The notes below the pieces were generated by a model. It saw nothing but the letters and a program-made list of their open reading frames with translations. It was not told the DNA's origin and ran no database searches. Shown one piece after another: positions 13,250-13,797 of a stretch of DNA of 13,797 bases. Numbering within the stretch: position 1 is the first letter of the stretch; every line of letters begins with the position of its first letter. Location: positions 1 to 13,797 of the forward strand of contig CABQJB010000033.1 in NCBI GenBank assembly GCA_902464195.1, written 5' to 3'. Both the position numbers and the translations under genes were made by a program. This stretch comes from an uncultured Megasphaera sp. (GTDB lineage Bacteria > Bacillota > Negativicutes > Veillonellales > Megasphaeraceae).

Positions 13250-13797
13250 TGCTGGGCCTCTATGTCCACATCCCGTTCTGCCGCCATAAATGCCTGTACT
13301 GCGACTTTCCGTCCTATGCCGGCCTGGAGCGCTATCGCGATGGCTACGTCCGGGCCTTGTGCCGGGACATCGCCGCCTCACCCTATGCCGGGGAAGGGGC
13401 CGATACGATTTACCTCGGCGGCGGCACGCCGTCGATGCTGGAAGTCGGCGATATAGGCCGTATCTTGAAGACCCTGCGGCAGACCTTCCGTATTGCCGGT
13501 GATGCGGAAATCACAATGGAAGCCAATCCGGACAGCCTCGATTATGACAAGGCCGCGGCCCTGGCCGACTGTGGCGTCAACCGCCTGAGCCTGGGCGTCC
13601 AGTCCTTTTCCGACGCCATGCTGGCCTTTCTGGGCCGGGTCCACACGGCCGCCCAGGGTGAGACAGCCATCCAGGCTGCGTATGCCGCCGGCATCCATAA
13701 CCTGTCCCTGGACCTGATGTATGGCCTGCCCGGCCAGAGTCTGGCCGACGTCCGCCGCGACGTAGAGCGCCTTTCCCAGCTGCCCATCGTCCACGCG
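13246..13797 (+). CDS. hemW: Haem chaperone HemW (radical SAM fold), 5' part, cut by window end
   Basis: First 184 codons of a HemW-type protein (family length about 380). It was long called an oxygen-independent coproporphyrinogen oxidase, but HemW is a haem-binding chaperone rather than the oxidase HemN. MMLGLYVHIPFC leads into C12-x3-C16-x2-C19 (CRHKCLYC) for the 4Fe-4S cluster, followed directly by DF, without the extra cysteine of HemN. Then come G58GGTPS, EANPDSL, NRLSLGVQSF and DLMYGLPGQ, all typical. The start may be ATG 13246, overlapping the lepA stop (ATGA), or the next ATG at 13249. No clear Shine-Dalgarno is present, so translation is probably coupled to lepA. The lepA-hemW order is common in Firmicutes, where hrcA-grpE-dnaK often follows; that lies outside the window. 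The frame is open to the last base. Confidence 0.92.
   Translation, partial: MMLGLYVHIPFCRHKCLYCDFPSYAGLERYRDGYVRALCRDIAASPYAGEGADTIYLGGGTPSMLEVGDIGRILKTLRQTFRIAGDAEITMEANPDSLDYDKAAALADCGVNRLSLGVQSFSDAMLAFLGRVHTAAQGETAIQAAYAAGIHNLSLDLMYGLPGQSLADVRRDVERLSQLPIVHA

Noticed and set aside
11474..13381. Minus-strand open frame of 635 codons opposite lepA and into hemW
   Set aside because: lepA is certain in the + strand. GAC/GTC-rich codon use leaves the reverse frame open. No sensible protein or start context.

Overview
The window most likely comes from a diderm Firmicute of the class Negativicutes (Megasphaera/Veillonella-like; the genus cannot be fixed from this sequence). A YadA-type trimeric autotransporter adhesin requires an outer membrane. 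The downstream gene orders, nifS-mnmA and lepA-hemW, are typical of Firmicutes. All genes are on the + strand. Housekeeping genes sampled by eye are about 60% GC, while part of the adhesin head is only about 37-42% GC.

Layout. (1) Positions 1-6343 hold most of one very large trimeric autotransporter gene whose 5' end lies off the window. The same reading frame runs from about 14 to 6343 but is cut by an in-frame TAG at 2444-2446, and the first ~50 bases do not fit the frame cleanly. Its parts in order are: an imperfectly repeated neck segment, an AT-rich beta-roll head of about 15 G-G-x-x-N rungs, a second copy of the repeated segment, a second head block (containing the TAG), a neck, a collagen-like G-x-y stretch, repeated stalk modules, the YadA membrane anchor, and a coiled-coil tail of about 64 residues beyond the anchor. 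A strong terminator follows. (2) topB (DNA topoisomerase III) stands alone behind an extended -10 promoter. A perfect 36-base palindrome covers its stop codon. (3) A gene-free stretch at 8639-9200 is packed with repeats: an array of hairpin elements beginning GTAGGGG (two intact copies, one deleted copy, two inverted copies), a double hairpin, a 107-base tandem duplication and 7-base satellite repeats. (4) A tight operon follows, nifS-like cysteine desulfurase, mnmA, lepA and hemW (cut by the window edge). Its junctions are 4-base overlaps or a 21-base gap.

How the genes work together. The desulfurase supplies persulfide sulfur that MnmA uses for 2-thiolation of U34 in tRNAs. LepA is a ribosome-associated GTPase, and HemW is a radical-SAM-fold haem chaperone often next to lepA in Firmicutes. 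The operon is therefore mostly about translation quality, with haem handling at its end. topB and the desulfurase operon appear to be read from look-alike promoters (TAGCCA, 17 bases, TATnAT with TG extension), both embedded in the same 7-base repeat family.

The points most worth checking are the amber codon and modular head of the adhesin, its anchor tail, the covarying GTAGGGG hairpins, the palindrome on the topB stop, and the repeat-borne promoters.
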